Shown: positions 27,751 through 36,859 of the stretch, piece by piece
Layout: the number at the start of each line of letters is the position of its first letter
Position numbering within the stretch: position 1 is the first letter of the stretch
The notes under the pieces: model-generated
The model's database searches: none
What the model saw: only the letters and a program-made list of their open reading frames with translations
Told to the model about the DNA's origin: nothing
Assembly: GCF_005116505.1 (NCBI RefSeq)
Contig: NZ_SWBR01000003.1
Coordinates: forward strand, 434,001-498,000
Reading direction: 5' to 3'
DNA from: Pedobacter polaris
GTDB taxonomy: Bacteria; Bacteroidota; Bacteroidia; Sphingobacteriales; Sphingobacteriaceae
DNA length: 64,000 nucleotides
Translations under genes and position numbers: made by a program

Positions 27751-29512
27751 ATTTTGTAGTAGGTAAAGTGATACAGAACTTTGCACCTTCACCAACTTTA
27801 CTAGTTACAGTAATATCGCCATCGTTTCGTTTCATGAAATCTTTGCAAACGATTAGGCCAAGCCCCGTGCCCTTTTCATTTAAAGTTCCACGCGTAGTAA
27901 CATTTTCCTCTTTAAATATTTTATCAATAACATCTTCAGCTATGCCCACGCCATTATCTTGAATACAGATTAGCATGGTCTGATTTTTCTGATAAGCTGC
28001 TGTGATGTGTATTTCTGAATTTACATTACAGAATTTGATGGCATTATTCAGAACATTTCGCATTACAATCTGTATCATCAGCACATCAGCATAAACCATC
28101 TCTCCAGGAAATACATCATGGATAATTTTAATTTTCTTTGTAGTAGCAGAAGGCAAATGATAATTAATTTCGTTAATGATCAAGTTGCGAAGGTTAAACA
28201 ATTCCTTCTTAATACCAAAGCCCTTTAGTTGGCTTCTAGACCAGTGCAAAATGTTTTCTAAAAGGTCAGTTGTATAAATAATATCCTTACTTAAAGTTGG
28301 TGATAGACTTTTAAATTCTTCACTAGTGATTTGATCCTTCGCAATCATTTTTAGTACTTCAGAAAGATTTACCAAAGGACCTCTTAAATCATGAGATATA
28401 ATTGAGAATATTCTGTCTTTTAACTGGTTTAGTTTTTCAAGTTCATTGGCTTGCTCTTTAGTTTTAATTGCATCTTTTTTTAGGTTTGTTTGATCTTGCA
28501 GCTTAATGATGCTAAAATCATTGCTTAGCTTATTGTCATTTAAAAAAAGAATGTCGGCTTCTAGATATTTATCTTCATCCTTAACAGGAAGAATCAGTTC
28601 AATTTTGCCAGCTTTATGCTTATTTATCCTATTAAAAAAATCTGGTTGATGAAGAAAAACATCTTGTAGATCTGTTCCAATTAATTTTTTTCCTTCAGGA
28701 AGATTAATATAATCGAGTATAGATTTATTGTAGTCTATTATTCTATTTTGTTGATCCAGCACAAGAAAGCCATCCTGCATTAGCTCTAAAACTTTCTCTC
28801 TAGCTATAGGGATAATATCAAATAACTTGAAACGATAAATGCCTATTAAAATTAAAAAAGTGGTAATGATAAATGCAAAAGGCGTAACGTCTACATGGCC
28901 AAAAGGCCTTAATCCCAATAGGTATACCATATTTGCAAGCCATGGTACAATAGCAGAAATAACAATGCTATAATTTTGTTTTCTATATATCGGATCGGAA
29001 GATCGAAACTTGCGAAGAATTAGAAAACATCCACAAGCAAGTAGCAAATAAAAATATATTGTAAAAAAATGATACCAAATTCCAGCTTTTATGCTTGCCA
29101 ATGGAAAGGGGCCTGAACTATCAACTATTATCGTACTATAATGTAAATGATGATAGGCATTAGTCCATACCATTAAAATAGTGGCAAGAGGAAATAGGAG
29201 TATGAGTATAAGATTTAACGGTTTTTTATACCAAGATTCTTTGCCGCAAAAACTCAAAGCGAATAAGAACCAGAACAGCGGTAAGGTAGCAATACCTATA
29301 TATTCAATGTTAATAAACAATTTAATTTGCGACAATGTGCTGCTTGCAAGTTCGAAACCATAGGCTATAGACCAAATTGCATTGGCAAACATCATTAAAC
29401 TAAACCATCTTACAGCATCGCCACCTTTTCTAAAAATGTAGGTTGAAACAACAAATGTTGCTGCACCACATGTTAGCAGTACTATAGAGAAACCGTTAAA
29501 TGTAAAATCCAT
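27749..29512 (-). CDS. Orphan sensor histidine kinase with 7TM N-terminal domain
   Basis: 587 residues. About seven transmembrane segments over 1-225 match the histidine-kinase N-terminal 7TM module. A PAS-like domain follows (LMQDGFLVLDQQNRIIDYN), then HisKA with the phospho-acceptor in IISHDLRGPLVNL (about 365-377). The ATPase domain has NNAIKFCN (N box), DNGVGIAEDV (G1) and GTGLGLIVCKDF (G2). It is membrane-bound and should autophosphorylate on that His. No response regulator is next to it, so partner and signal are unknown. Confidence 0.92.
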   Translation of the reverse strand: MDFTFNGFSIVLLTCGAATFVVSTYIFRKGGDAVRWFSLMMFANAIWSIAYGFELASSTLSQIKLFINIEYIGIATLPLFWFLFALSFCGKESWYKKPLNLILILLFPLATILMVWTNAYHHLHYSTIIVDSSGPFPLASIKAGIWYHFFTIYFYLLLACGCFLILRKFRSSDPIYRKQNYSIVISAIVPWLANMVYLLGLRPFGHVDVTPFAFIITTFLILIGIYRFKLFDIIPIAREKVLELMQDGFLVLDQQNRIIDYNKSILDYINLPEGKKLIGTDLQDVFLHQPDFFNRINKHKAGKIELILPVKDEDKYLEADILFLNDNKLSNDFSIIKLQDQTNLKKDAIKTKEQANELEKLNQLKDRIFSIISHDLRGPLVNLSEVLKMIAKDQITSEEFKSLSPTLSKDIIYTTDLLENILHWSRSQLKGFGIKKELFNLRNLIINEINYHLPSATTKKIKIIHDVFPGEMVYADVLMIQIVMRNVLNNAIKFCNVNSEIHITAAYQKNQTMLICIQDNGVGIAEDVIDKIFKEENVTTRGTLNEKGTGLGLIVCKDFMKRNDGDITVTSKVGEGAKFCITLPTTK

Positions 29513-29646
29513 TCATAAAATGTCAAAAATTGGCCATTAGAGATATGTTTAGCTGAATAGATAAGTAGATAAAACTACACATTTTAGCTTTCAATTAAAA
29601 ATATTATTAGTTTTACGTATAAATTCTAATATTTAATATTATTCTT

Positions 29647-30234
29647 ATGAAAAAGATCAGTTTATCACTATTACTTCTTTGTTGCAGTTTTTTTGCATTC
29701 AGTCAAGTTATTCCATCTTTCCAGTTTGGGGTAAAAGGGGGGCTTAACCTTTCAAAATTTAATACTTCAAACACATTTAGTAGTGATAACCAAGCAGGTT
29801 ATTATGCGGGTGTTTGGGCACGTATAGGTGCTGCAGGTATACACTTACAGCCAGAGCTTTATTTATCTGGCAAAAATGCAACTTTAAAAAATGCTGCAGG
29901 TGTAGAGAATAAAGTAAAATTCACCAGCTTAGATATACCTGTTTTAGTGGGTACTAAAATTGGTGCTGCCGGAGTAGGCCTACGTTTAAATACTGGTCCG
30001 GTTGTATCATTTGTGTTAAATGAAGATCAAAGCCTTTCTGAAGCAGCGTCTTCTGCTTTTAATGGTAATTTTAAAGATCAAGCATTTGCATGGCAGTTTG
30101 GTGCTGGTGTAGACCTAGGTAAATTAGGTGTAGATTTAAGGTATGAATTAGGTCTTTCTAAGCTAAATGCTTCAGGCTATTCTTCCACAAAATTAAATTT
30201 ATTTACACTTGGCTTAGCTTACAAAGTGTTCTAA
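29647..30234 (+). CDS. Outer-membrane beta-barrel protein (PorT-like family)
   Basis: 195 residues. Signal peptide (1-19, ending FAFSQ), then the typical FGVKGGLNLSKFNT start of Bacteroidota small beta-barrels, alternating strands (GIHLQPELYLSG, GVGLRLNTGPVVSFVLN) and a C-terminus ending in an aromatic residue (LFTLGLAYKVF). Likely an 8-stranded barrel in the outer membrane. Function unknown. A terminator follows. Confidence 0.88.
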   Translation: MKKISLSLLLLCCSFFAFSQVIPSFQFGVKGGLNLSKFNTSNTFSSDNQAGYYAGVWARIGAAGIHLQPELYLSGKNATLKNAAGVENKVKFTSLDIPVLVGTKIGAAGVGLRLNTGPVVSFVLNEDQSLSEAASSAFNGNFKDQAFAWQFGAGVDLGKLGVDLRYELGLSKLNASGYSSTKLNLFTLGLAYKVF

Positions 30235-30261
30235 AAAAATCATATTTTCATTAATGACAAA

Positions 30262-30296
30262 AATGGGTAAGCTTTTAGGGTTTATCCATTTTTTTT
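30262..30296 (+). terminator. Intrinsic terminator of the 29647 gene
   Basis: AATGGGTAA pairs imperfectly with TTATCCATT, followed by eight T residues. Confidence 0.65.
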
Positions 30297-30345
30297 GGCT
30301 TTAAAATTGTTGTAAGTTTCTCGCCAAAACTTAAACCTTATTGCC

Positions 30346-30624
30346 ATGAATATCAAAGAACTACTATTAAACGGACAAAGCTTTTTAGCGCTATTAAAAG
30401 AGTTTGCAATTGAAGCTAAAGATATCGTAATACAGGACGAAAATTTGATACTTGCTGACCAAAATTTAGCACATCGTGAAATAGGCAAGGAGACAATTTG
30501 TATTGAAGGTAAAAATGACAAAGGAATTTTTAATTTCTTTGGAACACTGCACTTCAATTTGTTAAATAAATTGGCGGTTTTCGAGATGCAGGGTTTTGAG
30601 CAAGTTGACCTAAGAACTAACTAA
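30346..30624 (+). CDS. Small hypothetical cytoplasmic protein
   Basis: 92 residues without signal peptide or membrane helix. It begins MNIKELLLNGQSFLALLKEF and contains FNFFGTLHFNLLNKLAVFEM. I recognise no motif. The last 15 bp overlap the end of the convergent YihY gene. Codon use is normal and the start context is good. Moderate confidence that it is translated. Confidence 0.6.
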   Translation: MNIKELLLNGQSFLALLKEFAIEAKDIVIQDENLILADQNLAHREIGKETICIEGKNDKGIFNFFGTLHFNLLNKLAVFEMQGFEQVDLRTN

Positions 30625-31548
30625 TTCTTTATCGTCTTTTATAATTTCCTTTAATTCATACAGAAAAGCCCCTTTTATAGGTCTAATTGGACTTGTACTG
30701 GCATCACTTAATACCTTTACAAAACATGCTCCGAAGTAGAATATAAAGGAAGAATAAAATACAAAAAGCATAACTAAAATAATAGAACCCGAAGCTCCAT
30801 AAATGTTACCAATGTTACTTAAAGGCAACATTATTCTTAGAATATACTTTCCTAAAGTAAACAAGATACCAGTTAACAGCCCTCCTCTTATTGCTGTTTT
30901 CCAGCTAGGTCTTCCATTTGTTAAGAACCTAAAAAGAACGGTAAACCAAATGGTAACTATAATTATAAATAAAATTTGATTTAAGATGGAGAGAAATACT
31001 TTTCCGAAAGTGGGTGCCGCAGTATTGATGTAACTTCCTATAAATGCTTGGATGCTATCTGTTACCAAACCCACAAAGAATAAAATTCCGGCTAGCAAAA
31101 TAATAATCATAGATCTTCCCCTTAATTTTAGGGTAAATAAAATTCCTAGTTTATCATTTAATCCAATCCTCCAAATTTGATCCATTGAGTTTTTAATTAC
31201 ATTAAATAGTGTTGTAGCTACAAAAATGAAAAATACAAAACTTAAAATGGTGGCTAGCCAATTGTAATCAACACCTCTAATGTTTCTTAAGGTTTCACGA
31301 ATTTGAGCCGTGCTGCCTTCATCTAAAATACTTGCTAAACGTTCAAATATTCTTGTAGCTAAGGTTTTTCTGTCTACAAAGAAGCCAAATAAGCGTATTA
31401 ATATAAGCAGAATGGGAGGCAAGGCAAAATTGGCAAAAAATGCAGTTGCACCAGCTAAACGTAAAGGATCATTTTTTCTGAATAGCTTAAATGCCATTCC
31501 AAAATGTTTAAAAAACAGCTTTGATCTTTTTATTTTCGTTGCGTACAT
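30610..31548 (-). CDS. YihY/BrkB family inner-membrane protein
   Basis: 312 residues with about six transmembrane helices. Family marks: LRLAGATAFFANFALPPILL (helix 1, in place of the usual AASLAY), WLATILSFVFFIFVATTLFN, and the C-terminal run YGASGSIILVMLFVFYSSFI followed by YFGACFVKV. The molecular role of YihY proteins is unsettled (once called ribonuclease BN in error). It is monocistronic and convergent with the small gene at 30346. Confidence 0.92.
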   Translation of the reverse strand: MYATKIKRSKLFFKHFGMAFKLFRKNDPLRLAGATAFFANFALPPILLILIRLFGFFVDRKTLATRIFERLASILDEGSTAQIRETLRNIRGVDYNWLATILSFVFFIFVATTLFNVIKNSMDQIWRIGLNDKLGILFTLKLRGRSMIIILLAGILFFVGLVTDSIQAFIGSYINTAAPTFGKVFLSILNQILFIIIVTIWFTVLFRFLTNGRPSWKTAIRGGLLTGILFTLGKYILRIMLPLSNIGNIYGASGSIILVMLFVFYSSFIFYFGACFVKVLSDASTSPIRPIKGAFLYELKEIIKDDKELVSS

Positions 31549-31689
31549 TCTTAGCTTTGCCCTGAACCCAAAATTAGTAAAATTATGTAAATATTCTACC
31601 TTACTCTTTGGTAAAGGTTATTTAGTATTTTGTTAATAAACCAAGAAATAAATTAAATTTACGCCTAGTTAACCTGTCAAGCTAAATCA

Positions 31690-34683
31690 ATGAGAAAATC
31701 ATTTTCTACACTAATTTTTATTACTTTCTTTTCATTTTTTGCAAATGCACAAGAAGTAAAATATACTTCTGGTAACGATAGCTGGAATGCAGATTCTCTT
31801 GGTAATCAAAGAGCACTTGTTAGCTTTGTTGGAACTGGAAAAGTAGCTAAAGTGAGCATTGAATGGCGCAGAAGCGATAATGATCCATCACAGAAAGCAA
31901 TTATTGTTCAGGATGCGAAGACTGGTAAAAAGATTAGTCATATTTTGCCTTTATCTTTAGGTAGGGAAAAAGGTGTAATTTGTTTTGAACCAGAAAGCGG
32001 AGCAGGTACCTATTATATCTACTACCAACCTTACAAAAACGAAGGTAGGTCTAATTACCCAAAAGGAGTTTATCCAAAACAAGAAAAACTAAAAGACAAT
32101 TGGTTAGCTAAAGAAGATGCAACCACCATACCTATAAACACAAAAGTTTTAGAAATACAATCTATTAATGCTTTTAATAGTGTTTACCCAATGGAGGTTA
32201 TTGCAACCGAAGCAGAAGTAGCTAAACTAAGAGCTAAAAATGCAGAACCTGCTTTTCTTGTTTTTCCAGAAGATAGGATGCATCCTATAGTAATGAAAAA
32301 TGATATTCCACAACGCTGGATTAATAAAAATCAAAAAACATTTTCAGATAGAGCATTTAGAGGAGAAAATTTCTCTTTTCAAATAGGGGTTTTTGCATTA
32401 AAAGACCTGCAAAATGTAAAATTAAAATTTAGTGATTTAAAAGATAATGTCGGGCATAAAATAGCGGCAAGTTTAATCTCTTGCCTTAATACCAATGGTG
32501 TAGATTATAGTGGAATGCCTTTTAACAAAGAAGTTAATGTAGCTAAAAATCAAGTACAGGCATTGTGGTGTTTATTAACCATCCCTGCTAGTGCATATAG
32601 CACAACTTATAATGGCACCGTTACTATTTCTTCAGCCAATGCACCTTCTCAAATTGTTAAACTGCAATTAATGGTAGTGCCTAGGTCTGTTAAAGAAAAT
32701 GGTATAAATGAACCTTGGAAACAAACTAGGTTAACGTGGCTAAATTCTACATTAGCTCAAAAAAATACCGTAATAGCCCCATATACCGCTTTACAGGTGC
32801 AAGAAAATACAATCAGTCTTTTAGGTAGAAAAGTTGAACTTGATAAAAATGGTTTCCCAAAGCAAATTCAAACCTTTTTTAGTCCAGAAATGACAGAAGT
32901 AACCACCACACCAAATAATTTATTGGCAGAAAATATTCACTTCCACTTTGTGCGCAAAGCAGATGGAAAAAATATCAAGCTAACAGATGGCGGTGTACAA
33001 TTTACTAAAAAGGAAGCTGGAACTGTACAATGGAAAACTAAAAGTGGCAATGATAGTTTACAAATTGATGTAGCTGGAAGTTTAGAGTTTGATGGTTTTT
33101 TAGCATATACAGTAAAGGTAACAGCTTTAAAAGATGTTGATTTGAAAGATGTAACCATGCATATTCCCTTTAATAAAACTGCAGCCACCTACATGATGGG
33201 ATTAGGTCAAAAAGGAGGACTAAGGCCAGAAAAGGTAGAATGGAAGTGGGATGTAGCCAATAAAAATCAAGATGGTACTTGGTTAGGAAATGTAAACGCT
33301 GGCTTGCAATATTCTTTGAGAGATGAAAAATATGTAAGGCCTTTGAACACAAATTTTTACTTACAAAAACCATTACTATTACCAACGTCCTGGGGTAACG
33401 GAAATAAAGGTGGTGTAACAGTTGGTATAAAGGGAAGCTCAATGTTAGCGAACAATTATACAGGTGAACACAGCATGAAGAAGGGAGATGTATTGTATTA
33501 TAATTTCACATTGTTAATTACACCTTTTCATACCATTAATACAGATTTCCAGTGGGAGAATAGATTTTACCATAAATACAATACCATCGATAGCATTAAA
33601 GCTAAAGGTGCAACAGTAGTAAACATACACCATGCAACACCAATCAATCCTTGGATTAACTATCCATTTATTGAACATGCTAAGATGAAAGCTTACATTG
33701 ATGAAGCACATGAAAAAGGATTAAAGGTAAAGATTTACAATACCGTTCGTGAGTTGTCAAATAGAGCATATGAAACCTTTCCGATGCGAAGTTTAGGACA
33801 TGAAATTTATTCGCCAGGTAAGGGTGGAGGTTTTTCTTGGTTGCAAGAACATGTAAAGGATGATTATATTGCTGCTTGGTTTGTACCAGAAATTAAAGAT
33901 GCTGCCATTGTAAATAGTGGCATGAGCCGATGGCATAATTACTATGTTGAAGGCATGAATTGGTTAACCAAAAATGTAGGTATTGATGGTATTTATTTAG
34001 ATGATGTTGCTTTTGATCGAATTACCATGAAAAGAGTAAAACGTGTACTTACTCAAAATGGGCAACCTGGGATTATCGATTTACACTCTGCAAATCAATA
34101 CAATAAAAGCGATGGTTTTAATAACAGTGCAAACCTGTATATGGAGCATTTCCCATACTTAAATCGCCTTTGGTTTGGTGAGTATTTTGATTACGAAAAG
34201 AATAAACCAGATTTCTATTTAACTGAAATCAGTGGTATTCCCTTTGGTTTAATGGGCGAAATGTTACAAGATGGTGGTAATCCTTGGCGTGGCATGATTT
34301 ACGGAATGACCAATCGTTTACCTTGGTCTGGCAATAATGATCCCAGGCCTATTTGGAAAGTTTGGGACAATTTTGGAATGAAAGGCACAAAAATGATTGG
34401 CTATTGGTCTGAGAATTGCCCAGTTAAAACAAGCAATGCCGAAGTTTTAGCAACTGTATATAAAAAACAGGGTGCTGCATTGGTTGCTATTGCAAGTTGG
34501 GCAGATAACGATACTAAAATTACATTAAATATAGATTGGAGTAAATTAGGTATTGATCCGGCAAAAGCAGTGATTACTGTTCCAGAGGTACATAGTTTTC
34601 AAGCGAGTACAACTTTAAATGTACAAAGTGAAATTATTATTCCTAAAGGAAAAGGGTTACTAATTGTGATTAAAAGAAAGTAA
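31690..34683 (+). CDS. Large secreted glycoside-hydrolase-like protein (DUF6067-type)
   Basis: 997 residues with a signal peptide (1-20, ending FANAQ). The N-terminal 150 residues look like a NPCBM-type sandwich (SWNADSLGNQRALVSFVG). The middle contains beta-sandwich domains, and from about residue 640 there is a TIM-barrel-like region: VVNIHHATPINPWINYPF, GLKVKIYNTVRELSNRAY, then GIDGIYLDDVAFDR near 770, where the Asp pair at a strand end resembles the catalytic Asp of GH-D-type hydrolases. Substrate unknown. It stands alone, with a terminator after it and no SusCD partner. Confidence 0.75.
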   Translation: MRKSFSTLIFITFFSFFANAQEVKYTSGNDSWNADSLGNQRALVSFVGTGKVAKVSIEWRRSDNDPSQKAIIVQDAKTGKKISHILPLSLGREKGVICFEPESGAGTYYIYYQPYKNEGRSNYPKGVYPKQEKLKDNWLAKEDATTIPINTKVLEIQSINAFNSVYPMEVIATEAEVAKLRAKNAEPAFLVFPEDRMHPIVMKNDIPQRWINKNQKTFSDRAFRGENFSFQIGVFALKDLQNVKLKFSDLKDNVGHKIAASLISCLNTNGVDYSGMPFNKEVNVAKNQVQALWCLLTIPASAYSTTYNGTVTISSANAPSQIVKLQLMVVPRSVKENGINEPWKQTRLTWLNSTLAQKNTVIAPYTALQVQENTISLLGRKVELDKNGFPKQIQTFFSPEMTEVTTTPNNLLAENIHFHFVRKADGKNIKLTDGGVQFTKKEAGTVQWKTKSGNDSLQIDVAGSLEFDGFLAYTVKVTALKDVDLKDVTMHIPFNKTAATYMMGLGQKGGLRPEKVEWKWDVANKNQDGTWLGNVNAGLQYSLRDEKYVRPLNTNFYLQKPLLLPTSWGNGNKGGVTVGIKGSSMLANNYTGEHSMKKGDVLYYNFTLLITPFHTINTDFQWENRFYHKYNTIDSIKAKGATVVNIHHATPINPWINYPFIEHAKMKAYIDEAHEKGLKVKIYNTVRELSNRAYETFPMRSLGHEIYSPGKGGGFSWLQEHVKDDYIAAWFVPEIKDAAIVNSGMSRWHNYYVEGMNWLTKNVGIDGIYLDDVAFDRITMKRVKRVLTQNGQPGIIDLHSANQYNKSDGFNNSANLYMEHFPYLNRLWFGEYFDYEKNKPDFYLTEISGIPFGLMGEMLQDGGNPWRGMIYGMTNRLPWSGNNDPRPIWKVWDNFGMKGTKMIGYWSENCPVKTSNAEVLATVYKKQGAALVAIASWADNDTKITLNIDWSKLGIDPAKAVITVPEVHSFQASTTLNVQSEIIIPKGKGLLIVIKRK

Positions 34684-35078
34684 ATAGTCCGAAAGTCTGG
34701 AAGACCGAAAGTCCGAAGATTTTATTGATTAGAAAAGCAAATGCAGAAGCCCGATTTAGGTTAGTCGGGCTTTTCGTTTTATCTTTTTTAATTATCCTTC
34801 GACTACGCTCAGGATGACCTTAAAAAAGGATATCACTTCAATCCCGTTTAATTAACAAGAGTTTGTGCTACTATGTTAGGCAACTTACAAGCTTGCCAAA
34901 AACCACTGCCTTTAATTCTAAACCCGACAGGAATGATATCCTTTTTCACGAAGTCCCCTTTAGGGGATTTAGGGGTAAAAGATTTAATGAATGGCGGGAC
35001 TAAGATTGCTAAGGACTACTAAATGGCTTTTCAGAAAACTTTTAGCACTTTTTGTGGTTATTCTACAAAACTTAAACT
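34684..35078. repeat. Terminator plus REP-like composite region
   Basis: After the stop come AGTCCGAAAGTC-type repeats (34686-34712, shared with 36793-36857), then a good terminator: AAGCCCGA / TCGGGCTT at 34747-34772 with TTCGTTTT behind. From 34796 to about 34960 lies a REP-like element with CTTCGACTACGCTCAGGATGAC, and long-distance arms AAAAAGGATATC and GATATCCTTTTT about 90 bp apart. No gene is supported until 35079. Confidence 0.6.
34747..34780 (+). terminator. Intrinsic terminator of the 31690 gene
   Basis: AAGCCCGA and TCGGGCTT pair perfectly around a 10-nt loop, followed by TTCGTTTT. Confidence 0.8.
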
Positions 35079-35195
35079 ATGAATAATTTCTTCAGAACGA
35101 TAATTGCAGGCTACGGTGCTAAAAAACTAGGTGGTGGTTGTTTATCTACCATTGTTATTTTTGTGATCATTTATTATGCTTTAGGCCATTGTTAA
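35079..35195 (+). CDS. 38-residue small membrane protein
   Basis: A short frame with a good ATG: MNNFFRTIIAGYGAKKLGGG, then one strongly hydrophobic helix (STIVIFVIIYYALG) and a C-terminal HC. A Gly-rich turn precedes the helix. A strong terminator begins at its stop codon, which supports a real single-gene transcript. Such tiny one-helix proteins are common but rarely annotated. Function unknown. Confidence 0.6.
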   Translation: MNNFFRTIIAGYGAKKLGGGCLSTIVIFVIIYYALGHC

Positions 35196-35218
35196 AAGCT
35201 GTTTTCTAAACAGCTTTT
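35194..35218. terminator. Bidirectional terminator
   Basis: AAAAGCTGTTT and AAACAGCTTTT form a perfect 11-bp stem around TCT, with T-runs on both strands. It serves the 38-residue gene and the convergent lipoprotein gene. Confidence 0.85.
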
Positions 35219-35220
35219 TC

Positions 35221-35574
35221 TTATTCTCTATCATCCTTCCAAATTAACTTTTCTTTGGTACGCTTATCAAAAAAGTCTTTACATTTTCCATCGCCTTTTC
35301 CTGTAAATCCACCATCCGGACTACAAATTAAATTGCAATTGCTATCATAAAGCAAACTTGGTATATCACAGCACTTTGCAGGGATGTAATAAACAACTTG
35401 TCCATTGTATTCGTATTGCCAAACACTTGCTGGTGGATTTGCTATATTTTCGGACTTTAATTTCTTAATCTTTTCTAACAGACAAGTTGGAACAGCTGCA
35501 AAATCTTCTTTTTTGCAAGTTTGGGTTTGTAAAAGCACAAACCCAATGAGTAACAGTTTAATTTTTAAAGCCAT
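35221..35574 (-). CDS. Small Cys-rich lipoprotein (DUF6970-like)
   Basis: 117 residues from the ATG at 35574; an upstream in-frame ATG at 35637 would put 21 unlikely residues before the signal peptide and would overlap repeat-like DNA. The signal is MALKIKLLLIGFVLLQTQTC, with Cys20 as a plausible (non-ideal) lipobox Cys. The mature part has VWQYEYNGQVVYYIPAKCCD and LICSPDGGFTGKGDGKCKDF, a pattern I associate with DUF6970 proteins; six or more Cys suggest disulfides. Function unknown. Confidence 0.75.
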   Translation of the reverse strand: MALKIKLLLIGFVLLQTQTCKKEDFAAVPTCLLEKIKKLKSENIANPPASVWQYEYNGQVVYYIPAKCCDIPSLLYDSNCNLICSPDGGFTGKGDGKCKDFFDKRTKEKLIWKDDRE

Positions 35575-35642
35575 TATATTGGATTGGTATAACGGTATAG
35601 CGTTGAGCGTATTGCGTAAAGCGTTCTGCATCGCCAAACGCC

Positions 35643-36773
35643 TTACAAATTTCCTCTTAATTCTTGCTCACGTTCTAATGATTCGAAAAGTGCCTTAAAA
35701 TTACCAGCGCCAAAAGATTGTGCCCCTTTACGTTGAATGATCTCAAAGAAAAGGGTAGGACGGTCTTCTACAGGTTTGGTAAAAATTTGCAATAAATAAC
35801 CTTCTTCATCACAATCAACCAATATACCTAAGCTTTTTAACAGCTCCACTTCCTCATCAATTTCTCCAACACGTGTTGGCATCATCGCGTAATAAGCTTC
35901 TGGAGGTGCACTTAAAAATTCAACTCCGCGAGATTTTAATTCGGTAACTGTTTTAACAATGTCTTTTGTAGCCACTGCAATATGTTGTACACCTTCGCCT
36001 TCGTAAAACTCTAAATATTCTTCAATCTGTGATTTCTTTTTACCCTCAGCAGGTTCATTGATAGGGAATTTGGAGAAGCCATTGCCATTGCTCATTACCT
36101 TGCTCATCAAGGCAGAATACTCCGTGTTAATTTGCTTATCATCAAATGAAAGGATGTTTACAAAACCCATTACTTCCTCATACCATTTTACAGTTTCGTT
36201 CATCCTGTTCCAACCCACGTTACCAACGCAATGGTCAATATATAAAAGACCAGCGTCTGCAGGATTGTAATCGCTGTTCCATTCACGGTATCCAGGCATA
36301 AATATTCCTGTATAGTTTTTGCGTTCTACAAACATGTGGATGGTTTCGCCGTAAGTGTAAATACCGCTCATTTTTACTTCACCATGCTCATCAGTTAAGG
36401 TTTGGGGCTCTAAATATGGTCTTGCACCACGTTTAGTAGTCTCTTCAAATGCACTGTAGGCATCATCAACCCAAAGTGCTAATACCTTAACACCATCTCC
36501 ATGTGTTTTAACATGTTCTGCAATTGGGCTATCAGATTTTAGCGCTGTTGTTAAAATCAACCTAATTTTTCCCTGCTTTAATACATACGATGCCCGGTCT
36601 CTAACACCAGTTTCTGGTCCGGCATAGGCCAAAGACTGAAAGCCAAATGCTGTTTTGTAATAGTGGGCAGCCTGTTTGGCATTGCCTACATAAAATTCTA
36701 TATAATCCGTTCCATTAATTGGAAGGAAATCTTGTGCCTTTGCTATTTTTTCTGCGAATGTTTGTGTGCTCAT
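35643..36773 (-). CDS. hppD: 4-Hydroxyphenylpyruvate dioxygenase
   Basis: 376 residues of the vicinal-oxygen-chelate fold. The three iron ligands are visible: His in DHCVGNVGW (about 180), His in GVQHIAVATKDI (about 265) and Glu in LFFEIIQRKGAQSF (about 344). It converts 4-hydroxyphenylpyruvate to homogentisate, the second step of tyrosine breakdown. Encoded just after homogentisate dioxygenase on the same strand, so the pair is likely co-transcribed in spite of the 86-bp repeat between them. Confidence 0.96.
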   Translation of the reverse strand: MSTQTFAEKIAKAQDFLPINGTDYIEFYVGNAKQAAHYYKTAFGFQSLAYAGPETGVRDRASYVLKQGKIRLILTTALKSDSPIAEHVKTHGDGVKVLALWVDDAYSAFEETTKRGARPYLEPQTLTDEHGEVKMSGIYTYGETIHMFVERKNYTGIFMPGYREWNSDYNPADAGLLYIDHCVGNVGWNRMNETVKWYEEVMGFVNILSFDDKQINTEYSALMSKVMSNGNGFSKFPINEPAEGKKKSQIEEYLEFYEGEGVQHIAVATKDIVKTVTELKSRGVEFLSAPPEAYYAMMPTRVGEIDEEVELLKSLGILVDCDEEGYLLQIFTKPVEDRPTLFFEIIQRKGAQSFGAGNFKALFESLEREQELRGNL

Positions 36774-36792
36774 ATTGTTGTTTTTTAAGGGT

Positions 36793-36857
36793 CAGAAAGT
36801 CCGGAAGTCGGAAAGTCCGTTAATGTCTTTCGGACTTTCGGTCTAATAACTTTCGGA
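36793..36857. repeat. GAAAGTCCG hairpin repeat between hmgA and hppD
   Basis: GAAAGTCCG (36811-36819) and CGGACTTTC (36831-36839) form a 9-bp hairpin, with further copies of AAGTCCGGAAGTC before and CTTTCGGACTTT after. The same repeat occurs at 34686-34712. It may modulate read-through from hmgA into hppD. Confidence 0.6.
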
Positions 36858-36859
36858 CT

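Noticed and set aside
35575..35637. Longer N-terminus of the small Cys-rich lipoprotein
   Set aside because: It would place 21 polar residues before a clear signal peptide and uses repeat-like DNA.
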